Assembly: GCF_021484805.1 (NCBI RefSeq)
Contig: NZ_CP090557.1
Coordinates: 1,624,001-1,688,000 of the forward strand
DNA from: Tellurirhabdus bombi
GTDB lineage: Bacteria > Bacteroidota > Bacteroidia > Cytophagales > Spirosomataceae
Length of the DNA: 64,000 nucleotides
Direction of reading: 5' to 3'
The first letter of the stretch is position 1. The number at the start of each line of letters is the position of its first letter. The position numbers and the translations under genes were made by a program. Below are positions 19,164-27,951 of this stretch, piece after piece. The notes below the pieces were generated by a model, which saw only the letters and a program-made list of their open reading frames with translations, had not been told where the DNA came from and did not search any database.

Positions 19164-19225
19164 TAATGAATAATGTTTAATGAACAATGAATAAATAGTC
19201 ATTTTCATTTAGCATTATTCATTAT
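19163..19225 (+). repeat. 13-bp inverted repeat between tRNA-Gly and tRNA-Thr
   Basis: ATAATGAATAATG (19163-19175) and CATTATTCATTAT (19213-19225) are perfect reverse complements 37 bases apart. The hairpin would begin at the last base of the tRNA-Gly CCA end and stop 16 bases before tRNA-Thr. It is very AT-rich with no T-run, so processing or spacer structure is more likely than termination. Confidence 0.7.
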
Positions 19226-19241
19226 TTTGTTAGTAATAGAA

Positions 19242-19313
<72 letters not shown>

Positions 19314-19377
19314 CTGAAACGGCAAATTTCATACAATAACAGAAACAATAACAAGTAAACTTTAAGCTTTTCCAACA

Positions 19378-20565
19378 ATGGCAAAAGAAGCATTTGACCG
19401 TTCCAAGCCTCACGTCAATATTGGTACGATTGGTCACGTTGACCACGGTAAAACGACGCTGACGGCTGCCATTACAAAGGTGCTATCCGAAAAAGGATTG
19501 GCCGCAGTACGGGACTTCTCTTCAATTGACAACGCTCCAGAAGAAAAAGAGCGTGGTATCACTATCAATACATCACACGTTGAGTACGCTACAGCTAACC
19601 GCCACTATGCGCACGTTGACTGTCCAGGTCACGCTGACTATGTGAAAAACATGGTTACAGGTGCTGCCCAGATGGATGGTGCTATCCTGGTAGTTGCTGC
19701 TACTGATGGACCGATGCCACAAACGCGTGAGCACATCCTGCTTGCTCGTCAGGTAGGTGTACCTCAGTTGGTTGTTTTCATGAACAAAGTGGACATGGTA
19801 GACGATCCAGAACTTCTGGAACTCGTTGAAATGGAAATTCGTGAACTGCTAAGCTTCTATGACTTCGACGGCGATAACATTCCAGTTATCCAAGGTTCTG
19901 CTTTGGGTGGTTTGAATGGCGACGCTCAGTGGGTTAAAACCATTGACGAACTGATGGAAGCCGTGGATAGCTTTATCCCTCTGCCTCCTCGTCAGACAGA
20001 TCTGCCGTTCTTGATGCCAGTTGAAGACGTGTTCTCAATCACAGGTCGTGGTACAGTTGCTACTGGCCGTATTGAGCGTGGTATCATCAACTCAGGTGAG
20101 CAAGTTGAAATCCTAGGTATGGGTGCAGAAAACCTGAAATCAGTTGTAACTGGGGTTGAAATGTTCCGGAAAATTCTGGATCGTGGAGAAGCTGGTGATA
20201 ACGTAGGTTTGTTGCTCCGTGGTATTGAGAAAACGGATATCCGTCGTGGTATGGTAATCTGTAAGCCAGGTTCGGTTAAGCCGCACTCTAAATTCAAGGC
20301 TGAGGTTTACGTACTATCGAAAGAAGAAGGTGGCCGTCACACGCCATTCTTTAACAAATACCGTCCTCAGTTCTACTTCCGTACAACGGACGTTACTGGT
20401 GAAATCGTTCTGCCAGCTGGTGTAGAAATGGTTATGCCAGGTGATAACATCACAATTGAAGTAACATTGATCAACAAAATTGCTATGGAAAAAGGTCTTC
20501 GCTTCGCGATTCGTGAAGGTGGCCGTACTGTAGGAGCTGGTCAGGTTACAGAAATTCTTGACTAA
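19378..20565 (+). CDS. tuf: Elongation factor Tu
   Basis: 395 residues, the normal EF-Tu length. GTPase motifs are GHVDHGKT (residues 19-26, P-loop), RGIT (switch I), [12 protein letters not shown] (switch II) and NKVD, followed by beta-barrel domains 2 and 3 (for example [12 protein letters not shown] and [16 protein letters not shown] near the end). It brings aminoacyl-tRNA to the ribosome. It is downstream of three tRNA genes and upstream of tRNA-Trp-secE-nusG, the classical tufB arrangement. No second tuf lies in this window. A terminator follows 17 bases after the stop. Confidence 0.98.
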   Translation: MAKEAFDRSKPHVNIGTIGHVDHGKTTLTAAITKVLSEKGLAAVRDFSSIDNAPEEKERGITINTSHVEYATANRHYAHVDCPGHADYVKNMVTGAAQMDGAILVVAATDGPMPQTREHILLARQVGVPQLVVFMNKVDMVDDPELLELVEMEIRELLSFYDFDGDNIPVIQGSALGGLNGDAQWVKTIDELMEAVDSFIPLPPRQTDLPFLMPVEDVFSITGRGTVATGRIERGIINSGEQVEILGMGAENLKSVVTGVEMFRKILDRGEAGDNVGLLLRGIEKTDIRRGMVICKPGSVKPHSKFKAEVYVLSKEEGGRHTPFFNKYRPQFYFRTTDVTGEIVLPAGVEMVMPGDNITIEVTLINKIAMEKGLRFAIREGGRTVGAGQVTEILD

Positions 20566-20581
20566 TTCAAGTATATGATTG

Positions 20582-20616
20582 CAAGTGCATTTCTTTAGGG
20601 AGATGCACTTGTTTTT
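20582..20616 (+). terminator. Terminator after tuf
   Basis: Perfect 9-bp stem CAAGTGCAT (20582-20590) and ATGCACTTG (20603-20611) with a 12-base loop and TTTTT. The final TTG also serves as the possible -33 element of the next promoter. Confidence 0.88.
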
Positions 20617-20638
20617 ATCTAGATATTTAGTATCTTTG
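20609..20638 (+). promoter_or_regulatory. Promoter of tRNA-Trp-secE-nusG-rplKAJL-rpoBC
   Basis: TTG at 20609-20611, a 19-base spacer, then TATCTTTG at 20631-20638. The -33 element overlaps the last bases of the tuf terminator. The sequence after the -7 element (CAGCCCGA) starts an 8-bp inverted repeat with TCGGGCTG at 20662-20669. Confidence 0.75.
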
Positions 20639-20669
20639 CAGCCCGAAAGGCTTGAAACCTGTCGGGCTG
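20639..20669 (+). repeat. Inverted repeat in the tRNA-Trp leader
   Basis: CAGCCCGA (20639-20646) and TCGGGCTG (20662-20669), with an inner AGG/CCT pairing. It starts at the base after the promoter -7 element, so the RNA probably begins inside the first arm. It may protect the 5' end or guide tRNA processing. Confidence 0.6.
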
Positions 20670-20690
20670 TAATTTTTACAGTTGTACCAT

Positions 20691-20764
20691 ACGGGTGTAG
20701 TTCAAGGGTAGAATAGCGGTCTCCAAAACCGTTGATGGGAGTTCGAATCTCTCCACCCGTGCCA
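20691..20764 (+). tRNA. tRNA-Trp (anticodon CCA)
   Basis: Acceptor arms ACGGGTG/CACCCGT, discriminator G at 20761, and encoded CCA at 20762-20764. The anticodon loop CTCCAAA gives CCA. It is followed 6-12 bases later by secE, so the tRNA is cut from a long mRNA, as in other bacteria with trpT-secE linkage. Confidence 0.97.
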
Positions 20765-20776
20765 ATCATAATGCAG

Positions 20777-20968
20777 ATGGACAAATTTACTGCGTTTCTA
20801 AAAGCTTCTTGGGAAGAGGTTCAGCAAAATGTTACTTGGCCCAAGTTTGGTGATTTACAGGCTAGCTCAACGCTAGTTTTAGTAGCGTCGCTCATCTTTG
20901 CCTTACTGGTGGGCTTAATTGATTTTGTCTTCGAGAACGGCCTGAACCTGTTTTATCAGTCGTTTTAA
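20777..20968 (+). CDS. secE: Preprotein translocase subunit SecE
   Basis: 63 residues from the ATG at 20777 (MDKFTAFLKASWEEVQQNVTW); an ATG two codons upstream at 20771 is equally possible. It is the short, single-helix form of SecE: an amphipathic N-terminal helix with the conserved WP (NVTWPKFGDLQ), then one membrane helix (about 33-55). It clamps SecY in the protein-export channel. The gene lies between tRNA-Trp and nusG, its near-universal neighbour. Confidence 0.95.
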   Translation: MDKFTAFLKASWEEVQQNVTWPKFGDLQASSTLVLVASLIFALLVGLIDFVFENGLNLFYQSF

Positions 20969-20994
20969 GGCGCACGTAGTAACCAGCACAAAGA

Positions 20995-21552
20995 ATGGAT
21001 AGCGGAGTTAAATGGTATGTCGTCCGGGCTGTTTCGGGCCAGGAAAAAAAAGTCAAGTCTTATCTGGAAAATGAAATTTACAGACAAGGTTTGGGTGACT
21101 ACGTTCCGCAAATTCTGATTCCTTCTGAAAAGGTATATGAAATGCGGAATGGAAAAAAGCGTGTTCGAGAGAAGACTTTTTTTCCAGGTTATATTTTAAT
21201 TTCTGCTGATTTATCGAACGGCGAAGTTATGCACGTAATCACCAGTATGCCTGGTGTATTAGGCTTTTTAGGAAACAGCAATGGTCCGACAAAAGTCCCA
21301 GTGCCCCTTCGTCAAGCAGAGGTAAATCGGATTTTGGGTAAAGTCGATGAAGTTACCCAAGAAGTATCGACACCAACCTTGTCGTTTATTAAAGGCGAGT
21401 CGGTGAAGGTAGTTGATGGCCCATTCAGTGGTTTTATCGGTACGGTAGAAGAAGTATTCGATGAGCGTAAAAAACTGAATGTCGTTGTCAAAATTTTCGG
21501 GCGCAATACGCCTGTAGAGCTGAGTTACGCACAAGTAGAAAAGGAAAGTTAA
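20995..21552 (+). CDS. nusG: Transcription termination/antitermination factor NusG
   Basis: 185 residues: an NGN domain (about 5-110, KWYVVRAVSGQEKKVKSYLE and the FFPGYILI strand) and a C-terminal KOW domain (about 130-182, GESVKVVDGPFSGFIGTVEEV). NusG binds the RNA polymerase clamp and links it to Rho or the ribosome. It starts 26 bases after secE. The order secE-nusG-rplK is standard, and no terminator is seen between nusG and rplK. Confidence 0.97.
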   Translation: MDSGVKWYVVRAVSGQEKKVKSYLENEIYRQGLGDYVPQILIPSEKVYEMRNGKKRVREKTFFPGYILISADLSNGEVMHVITSMPGVLGFLGNSNGPTKVPVPLRQAEVNRILGKVDEVTQEVSTPTLSFIKGESVKVVDGPFSGFIGTVEEVFDERKKLNVVVKIFGRNTPVELSYAQVEKES

Positions 21553-21634
21553 ATTGCGATGCCCGAGACAATTCTGACGCGCTTCCCCCGGTTAGATAGT
21601 CATTTGCAGGGCGTAGCTTAACATGTTTTAAGCA

Positions 21635-22081
21635 ATGGCAAAAGAAGTAGCTGGTTACGTGAAGCTGCAGGTAAAAGGCGGTCAAGCCAATCCTGCTCCT
21701 CCAATTGGTCCGGCGCTGGGTTCCAAAGGTTTGAATATCATGGAATTCTGCAAGCAGTTCAATGGACGGACGCAAGATAAGGTAGGTACTGTACTTCCTG
21801 TTCTGATTACGTACTACAAAGACAAGTCATTTGACTTCGTCATCAAAACTCCCCCTGCTCCCATCTTGCTGATGGAAGCTGCAAAGGTTAAAACCGCTTC
21901 GGCACAACCAAATCGGAACAAAGTTGGATCAGTATCGTGGGATCAGGTTCGTCAGATCGCTGAAACTAAAATGGCTGATTTAAATGCCTTCACAGTGGAA
22001 TCAGCAATGAAAATGATTGCCGGAACGGCTCGTTCAATGGGTATTACTGTTACAGGTGAAGCCCCTTTCGAAACTAAATAA
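21635..22081 (+). CDS. rplK: Large ribosomal subunit protein uL11
   Basis: 148 residues. The N-terminal domain has the Pro-rich segment [20 protein letters not shown] (about 23-42); the C-terminal RNA-binding domain has [20 protein letters not shown] and ends [11 protein letters not shown]11 binds the GTPase-associated centre of 23S rRNA and is needed for RelA-type stringent signalling. It opens the rplKA pair and is 82 bases after nusG. Confidence 0.98.
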   Translation: MAKEVAGYVKLQVKGGQANPAPPIGPALGSKGLNIMEFCKQFNGRTQDKVGTVLPVLITYYKDKSFDFVIKTPPAPILLMEAAKVKTASAQPNRNKVGSVSWDQVRQIAETKMADLNAFTVESAMKMIAGTARSMGITVTGEAPFETK

Positions 22082-22105
22082 CGGCAGCCAAATTCAGAGA
22101 AGATC

Positions 22106-22804
22106 ATGGGAAAACTGACAAAAAAGCAAAAAGATGCGCTGTCAAAGTTTGATTCTAAAGGGTCATACTCATTGGCGCAGGCTGCAGAGATTCTGAAAAC
22201 AATCTCCTACACTAAGTTTGATGCATCTGTAGATATCGACGTTCGTTTGGGCGTTGATCCCCGCAAAGCTGACCAAATGGTTCGGGGTGTTGCAACACTA
22301 CCACACGGTACGGGTAAGACCGTCCGCGTTTTAGTACTGTGTACGCCGGATAAAGAAGCTGAAGCAAAAGAGGCAGGTGCTGATTACGTTGGACTGGACG
22401 ATTACATTTCGAAAATCGAACAAGGCTGGACTGATATAGATGTTATCATTACAATGCCTAACGTAATGGCAAAAGTTGGTAAGCTGGGCCGGGTTCTAGG
22501 TCCACGCGGCTTGATGCCAAATCCAAAATCAGGAACGGTTACGCCAGAAGTTGGCAAGGCTGTGCGTGAAGTGAAAGCGGGTAAAATTGACTTTAAAGTT
22601 GATAAATTCGGGATCATTCACACGAGTATTGGAAAAGTATCTTTTGATCCAGATAAACTGGCTGATAATGCACAAGAAGTTATTGCAACCCTTATGCGTT
22701 TGAAACCTTCTTCATCAAAAGGAACGTATGTGAAAACGATTCATTTGTCGAGTACAATGAGTCCAAGTGTTGTAATTGACAAATCGACAGTAGCTGGTAT
22801 ATAA
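22106..22804 (+). CDS. rplA: Large ribosomal subunit protein uL1
   Basis: 232 residues of the two-domain L1 fold, including the RNA-binding segment [20 protein letters not shown] (about 129-148). L1 forms the mobile stalk by the E site. In many bacteria it represses its own rplK-rplA mRNA by binding a mimic of its rRNA site; I did not identify such a site before rplK. The stop is 2 bases before rplJ starts. Confidence 0.98.
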   Translation: MGKLTKKQKDALSKFDSKGSYSLAQAAEILKTISYTKFDASVDIDVRLGVDPRKADQMVRGVATLPHGTGKTVRVLVLCTPDKEAEAKEAGADYVGLDDYISKIEQGWTDIDVIITMPNVMAKVGKLGRVLGPRGLMPNPKSGTVTPEVGKAVREVKAGKIDFKVDKFGIIHTSIGKVSFDPDKLADNAQEVIATLMRLKPSSSKGTYVKTIHLSSTMSPSVVIDKSTVAGI

Positions 22805-22806
22805 TC

Positions 22807-23343
22807 ATGACACGCGAAGAAAAAGGAGCCATTATTGAGGAACTGAGCGAAAAGTTCAAAGAAGTTCCTTACTTCTACATCACCGACGCAAGTGGCATGA
22901 CAGTTGCTGAAGTGAATCGACTACGTCGGTTGTGCTTTGAAAGAGGTGTTGAATACCGCGTTATTAAGAATACCCTTATCAAAAAGGCTCTTCAGACGCT
23001 GGATACAGATTATTCTTCTTTTGAAGATACAGTATTAACGGGATTCTCAGGTGTTATGTTCACCTCTGAATCTGGTAAAATACCGGCAAAATTAATCAAG
23101 GATTTCCGTCGGGAACTTGGGAATGATAAGTTGAAATTAAAAGGAGCCTCTGTTGATTATAGCTTGTTTATCGGCGCTGATCAATTGGATACGCTTCTGA
23201 CGCTGAAAAGCAAAAACGAGCTTATCGCCGATGTTATTGCTCTGCTACAATCACCAGCCAAAAATGTTATTTCTGGTCTGCAAGGTGGTGGCAACAAACT
23301 GGCTGGTATCCTCAAGACATTATCGGAGCGCGAAGCTGCCTGA
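22807..23343 (+). CDS. rplJ: Large ribosomal subunit protein uL10
   Basis: 178 residues. The N-terminal domain binds 23S rRNA (MTREEKGAIIEELSEKF, later RVIKNTLIKKAL); the C-terminal helix (about 145-178) is the platform for L7/L12 dimers. It forms the base of the ribosomal stalk. The gap of 97 bases to rplL shows no clear terminator or leader structure. Confidence 0.98.
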   Translation: MTREEKGAIIEELSEKFKEVPYFYITDASGMTVAEVNRLRRLCFERGVEYRVIKNTLIKKALQTLDTDYSSFEDTVLTGFSGVMFTSESGKIPAKLIKDFRRELGNDKLKLKGASVDYSLFIGADQLDTLLTLKSKNELIADVIALLQSPAKNVISGLQGGGNKLAGILKTLSEREAA

Positions 23344-23440
23344 GTGGTTTAAGCTTGGGCTAGTAATCCGATAAAAAAATATGGCCTTGCGCCAAGAGTA
23401 TCTAAATCAATCTTGTAACAATTAATCAAATAATACGAAA

Positions 23441-23827
23441 ATGGCAGATCTGAAAGCGTTCGCAGAGCAGCTTGTTAATCTGACGGTTAAAGAAGTTAAC
23501 GAACTTGCTGCTATTCTGAAAGATGAATATGGCATCGAGCCGGCTGCTGCCGCGCCGGTGATGGTAGCAGGTGGTGCTGCAGGTGGAGGTGACGCTGCTG
23601 CGGCTGCTCCTGAGAAAACGTCTTTCGACGTTATCCTGAAAAGCCCAGGTGCTGGTAAATTAGCCGTTGTTAAACTGGTGAAAGACTTAACTGGTCTTGG
23701 CTTGAAAGAAGCGAAAGAACTGGTAGACGGTGCTCCTAAGCCAGTTAAAGAAGGTGTAGCGAAAGACGAAGCTGAAGCACTGAAAAAACAACTGGAAGAA
23801 GCCGGTGCTGAAGTAGAAGTTAAGTAA
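23441..23827 (+). CDS. rplL: Large ribosomal subunit protein bL12 (L7/L12)
   Basis: 128 residues: an N-terminal dimerisation domain (1-33), an Ala/Gly-rich hinge (about 36-57) and the C-terminal factor-binding domain (about 60-128) with [20 protein letters not shown]. It recruits EF-Tu, EF-G and IF2. The Ala-rich hinge makes a long meaningless ORF on the other strand. A hairpin with a short T-run lies 39 bases downstream, before rpoB. Confidence 0.98.
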   Translation: MADLKAFAEQLVNLTVKEVNELAAILKDEYGIEPAAAAPVMVAGGAAGGGDAAAAAPEKTSFDVILKSPGAGKLAVVKLVKDLTGLGLKEAKELVDGAPKPVKEGVAKDEAEALKKQLEEAGAEVEVK

Positions 23828-23866
23828 TCATACGATTCTACAGATACGGATTTCTTCAAAGGAATA

Positions 23867-23890
23867 GGCCTGACCAACGTCAGGTCTTTT
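23867..23890 (+). terminator. Hairpin between rplL and rpoB, probable partial terminator
   Basis: 8-bp stem 23867-23874 with 23879-23886 (core CCTGAC/GTCAGG, one G-U pair), a CAAC loop, then TTTTCC. Since rpoB has no obvious promoter of its own, it likely lowers, rather than stops, read-through from the far more highly needed rplL. Confidence 0.6.
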
Positions 23891-24012
23891 CCTGTTTGGA
23901 GATAGACGAACTAATAGCCGGCAAATAAACTATTTTCCGGGAAAATGCGTTGTCCGTTTACGCCCTATTACGGACGAATGAGCCTCGATCACGAACTAAA
24001 CGCAGAGAAGCC

Positions 24013-27000
24013 TTGGCCACGAACATAACCACGCGTAAAAGTTTTGCGAACATTAAACCAGTGATCGAATATCCGGATTTTTTGGATGTTCAGTTACAGT
24101 CTTTTCAAGATTTTTTTCAGCTAGACACTCCCTCGGATAATCGATCTGAAGAAGGATTGTTTAAAGTTTTCCAGGAAAACTTTCCTATTTCGGACTCCCG
24201 CGAAAATTTCGTGCTGGAGTTTATTGACTATTCGGTTGATCCACCGAAGTATTCAGTTGACGAATGCATTGACCGGGGGTTGACGTATTCAGTACCTCTG
24301 AAAGCCAAATTACGGCTTTCATGCAATGATGCAGACAATGAGGATTTCGAAACCATCGAACAAGAAGTGTTCCTTGGTAATATTCCTTATATGACTGTTA
24401 AAGGCTCTTTTGTAATCAATGGAGCTGAGCGTGTAATTGTTTCTCAATTACACCGTTCGCCAGGTGTGTTCTTCTCAATGAGCAAGCACACGAACGGCAC
24501 GAAACTATATTCTGCTCGTATTATTCCATTCAAAGGTTCTTGGATTGAATTTTCAACGGACGTAAACAATGTCATGTATGCGTATATCGACCGGAAAAAG
24601 AAGTTTCCGGTAACGACTTTGCTACGTGCTATTGGTTTTGGGTCTGATAAAGAAATTCTAGATCTGTTTGGTCTATCGGAAGAAGTACCAGCAACACCAG
24701 CCAATCTGAAAAAGGTAGTCGGTCGGAAACTAGCTGCGCGGGTTCTAAGAACCTGGACAGAAGATTTCGTGGATGAAGATACAGGTGAGGTTGTTTCAAT
24801 TAGCCGTAATGAGGTATTGATGGAGCGCGACTCTGCTGTATCTCAAAGCGACATTGATACGATTGTTGAATCAGGCTCTAAATCAATCATCCTGCATAAG
24901 GAGGACATGAACGTGGCTGATTACAACATTATTTATAATACGCTGCAAAAAGATAGCTCAAACTCGGAAAAAGAGGCTGTTGAGCAAATCTATCGCCAGC
25001 TACGGAATACAGAAGCACCGGATGAACAAACGGCTCGTGAAATTATTCAGAGCTTGTTCTTCTCAGATAAACGCTACGATTTAGGTGATGTTGGTCGTTA
25101 TAGGATTAACAAGAAACTAGGTCTTGACGTAGCCGCTGACACAAAAGTATTGACGACGGAAGACATTGTCTCTATCGTTAAATACTTGATTGGTTTGATT
25201 AACTCCAAAGCAGTTGTCGATGACATTGACCACTTGAGCAACCGTCGTGTACGGACTGTAGGGGAGCAATTATATGCGCAATTTGGTGTTGGTCTGGCCC
25301 GTATGGCTCGGACAATCAAAGAGCGGATGAACGTACGTGATAACGAAGACTTCAAACCGGTTGATTTGATCAACGCTCGGACATTGTCTTCCGTAATTAA
25401 CTCGTTCTTTGGTACTAACCAGCTGTCGCAGTTCATGGACCAAACGAACCCATTGGCTGAGGTGACGCACAAGCGTCGAATGTCAGCACTGGGGCCAGGT
25501 GGTCTGTCTCGTGAGCGTGCAGGTTTTGAGGTACGTGACGTTCACTATACACACTACGGTCGTCTTTGTACAATCGAAACGCCGGAAGGACCAAACATTG
25601 GTTTGATTTCTTCGCTTTGTGTATACGCGAAAGTGAATAGCATGGGCTTTATTGAAACTCCTTACCGGGCTATTGAAAACGGTAAGGTGCTTGAAAAACC
25701 CGTTGTTTACCTGACCGCAGAAGAAGAGGATACGCATTACATTGCTCAGGCGAACTCGCAAGTTCAAACGGATGGTACGTTTGGTAACGATCGGATCAAG
25801 TCTCGTTTTGAAGGTGACTTCCCGATGTCTGAGCCAACGAGCGTATCGTACATGGACATTGCGCCAAACCAAATTGTATCGGTGGCTGCTTCTATGATTC
25901 CATTCCTGGAACACGATGATGCTAACCGTGCTTTGATGGGTTCTAACATGCAACGTCAGGCTGTACCTCTGTTACGGCCACAAGCTCCGATTGTAGGTAC
26001 AGGACTGGAAGGCCGCGTTGCGGTTGACTCTCGTGCACTTTACATCGCAGAAGAAGATGGTGTTATTGAATTTGTTGATGCGACAGTTATTAAAGTTCGT
26101 TACGACCTGGCCGATGACCAGCGTCTGGTGAGCTTCGATAATGACGTCAAAGAATATAACCTGATCAAGTTCCGTCGTACAAACCAAGATACCTGTATCA
26201 ACCTGAAACCGATGGTGTTGAAGGGACAGCGGGTTAAAAAAGGGGATGTACTTTGCGAAGGCTATGCAACCCAAGGTGGTGAATTAGCACTTGGTCGGAA
26301 CATGAAAGTTGCCTTCATGCCATGGCAGGGATACAACTTTGAGGATGCCATTGTTATCTCAGAACGCGTTGTTCGGGATGATATCTTTACCTCGATTCAC
26401 ATTGAGGAATTCGAATTGGAAGTGCGTGATACAAAGCGTGGAGAAGAAGAACTCACCGCTGAGATTCCGAACGTTTCAGAAGAAACGGTTCGTAACCTGG
26501 ACGAAAACGGTATCGTACGGGTTGGAACTGAAGTAAAAGAAGGTGACATCCTGATTGGTAAAATCACGCCAAAAGGGGAGAGTGATCCAACTCCGGAAGA
26601 AAAACTGCTTCGCGCCATCTTTGGTGACAAAGCGGGTGATGTGAAGGATGCCTCGAAAAAGGCGCCACCATCGTTAAAAGGGGTTGTTATCGATACTAAG
26701 TTGTTCTCTCGTCCGAATAAGGATGAGCGTTCGAAGCATAAAGAAGAAATCAAGGCGTTGATGAAGCGGTATAGCCGTGAGTTGATCGGTATTCGTGAGA
26801 AGATGATCAACAAAATGTCAACCCTGCTGGAAGGCAAAACATCACTCGGTATTCGTCACAAATTTGGTGATGAGATTATGAGTAAGGGCGTTAAGTTTAC
26901 CCGTAAGAATATGACGGATAACTTATTCCCTGACAAAAACTCATACCGTGATGAAAGTAGCTACGCAGTGGCAGAAGAAGTAAACCTTCTGGCTGATTTA

Positions 27001-27873
27001 CTTCTTGAAGGCTGGACAGAAGACGATCATACTAACCGTCTGTTGACCCAGATGGTGAAAAACTACAACAACCGTCGCAACGAAATCACAGGTCGCTTTA
27101 AGCGTGAGCGTTTTACGCTTGAGGTGGGTGATGAACTACCGGCAGGTATTGTGAAACTGGCTAAAGTCTACATTGCTAAGAAGCGTAAGCTGAAAGTAGG
27201 GGATAAGATGGCCGGTCGCCACGGTAACAAAGGGGTTGTCGCGCGGATCGTACGGGACGAAGACCTTCCATTCCTTGAGGACGGAACGCCGGTAGATATC
27301 GTATTGAACCCACTAGGGGTACCTTCACGGATGAACTTGGGCCAGATTTATGAGACTGTTCTTGGTTGGGCAGGCTTGAAACTGGGTCGTAAGTATGCAA
27401 CGCCAATTTTTGATGGTGCTACGGAAGGTGAAGTTGTGGCGGAACTAGATGCAGCGGGCTTGCCAGAGTTTGGCCGTACTTATCTCTATGACGGTTTATC
27501 AGGTGAACGCTTTGATCAACCCGTTACGGTTGGAGTTATCTATATGCTGAAACTTGGTCACCTTGTTGATGACAAGATGCACGCCCGTTCAATCGGACCA
27601 TACTCTCTCATTACGCAGCAACCATTGGGTGGTAAAGCTCAGTTCGGTGGACAGCGTTTTGGAGAAATGGAAGTATGGGCGCTTGAAGCGTTCGGTGCGT
27701 CACACATTCTTCAGGAGATCCTGACGGTCAAGTCGGATGACGTTGTAGGCCGTGCGAAAGCATACGAGGCAATCGTAAAAGGTGAAAACCTGCCGAAGCC
27801 AAATATTCCGGAATCATTCAACGTACTTGTCCACGAATTACGTGGTCTTGCGCTGGAAATTACATTGGATTAG
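24013..27873 (+). CDS. rpoB: DNA-directed RNA polymerase subunit beta
   Basis: About 1286 residues. No in-frame ATG exists near the 5' end; the frame opens after a stop at 23926. TTG at 24013 gives [20 protein letters not shown], which is judged the natural N-terminus; TTG at 23950 would add 21 Arg-rich residues. The rifampicin region is wild-type ([29 protein letters not shown] in two adjoining blocks near residue 475-505), and the KxxGRHGNKG segment of the active centre is present. It joins beta-prime, encoded 78 bases downstream. Confidence 0.95.
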   Translation: MATNITTRKSFANIKPVIEYPDFLDVQLQSFQDFFQLDTPSDNRSEEGLFKVFQENFPISDSRENFVLEFIDYSVDPPKYSVDECIDRGLTYSVPLKAKLRLSCNDADNEDFETIEQEVFLGNIPYMTVKGSFVINGAERVIVSQLHRSPGVFFSMSKHTNGTKLYSARIIPFKGSWIEFSTDVNNVMYAYIDRKKKFPVTTLLRAIGFGSDKEILDLFGLSEEVPATPANLKKVVGRKLAARVLRTWTEDFVDEDTGEVVSISRNEVLMERDSAVSQSDIDTIVESGSKSIILHKEDMNVADYNIIYNTLQKDSSNSEKEAVEQIYRQLRNTEAPDEQTAREIIQSLFFSDKRYDLGDVGRYRINKKLGLDVAADTKVLTTEDIVSIVKYLIGLINSKAVVDDIDHLSNRRVRTVGEQLYAQFGVGLARMARTIKERMNVRDNEDFKPVDLINARTLSSVINSFFGTNQLSQFMDQTNPLAEVTHKRRMSALGPGGLSRERAGFEVRDVHYTHYGRLCTIETPEGPNIGLISSLCVYAKVNSMGFIETPYRAIENGKVLEKPVVYLTAEEEDTHYIAQANSQVQTDGTFGNDRIKSRFEGDFPMSEPTSVSYMDIAPNQIVSVAASMIPFLEHDDANRALMGSNMQRQAVPLLRPQAPIVGTGLEGRVAVDSRALYIAEEDGVIEFVDATVIKVRYDLADDQRLVSFDNDVKEYNLIKFRRTNQDTCINLKPMVLKGQRVKKGDVLCEGYATQGGELALGRNMKVAFMPWQGYNFEDAIVISERVVRDDIFTSIHIEEFELEVRDTKRGEEELTAEIPNVSEETVRNLDENGIVRVGTEVKEGDILIGKITPKGESDPTPEEKLLRAIFGDKAGDVKDASKKAPPSLKGVVIDTKLFSRPNKDERSKHKEEIKALMKRYSRELIGIREKMINKMSTLLEGKTSLGIRHKFGDEIMSKGVKFTRKNMTDNLFPDKNSYRDESSYAVAEEVNLLADLLLEGWTEDDHTNRLLTQMVKNYNNRRNEITGRFKRERFTLEVGDELPAGIVKLAKVYIAKKRKLKVGDKMAGRHGNKGVVARIVRDEDLPFLEDGTPVDIVLNPLGVPSRMNLGQIYETVLGWAGLKLGRKYATPIFDGATEGEVVAELDAAGLPEFGRTYLYDGLSGERFDQPVTVGVIYMLKLGHLVDDKMHARSIGPYSLITQQPLGGKAQFGGQRFGEMEVWALEAFGASHILQEILTVKSDDVVGRAKAYEAIVKGENLPKPNIPESFNVLVHELRGLALEITLD

Positions 27874-27884
27874 TAAAAGTCAAC

Positions 27885-27913
27885 ATCCTGGAGGATAGCT
27901 TATCCTCCAGGAT
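27885..27913 (+). repeat. Perfect 13-bp hairpin between rpoB and rpoC
   Basis: ATCCTGGAGGATA (27885-27897), loop GCT, TATCCTCCAGGAT (27901-27913), 11 bases after the rpoB stop. No T-run follows (ACGACTAAAAAACAG), so this is not a standard terminator; an RNase site, pause signal or mRNA-stability element is more likely. Confidence 0.85.
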
Positions 27914-27951
27914 ACGACTAAAAAACAGTTAAACTTATAAAACTCCAACCA

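Noticed and set aside
23422-23877. 151-codon minus-strand ORF opposite rplL
   Set aside because: Its Ala/Pro/Ser richness is just the complement of the L7/L12 Ala-rich hinge.
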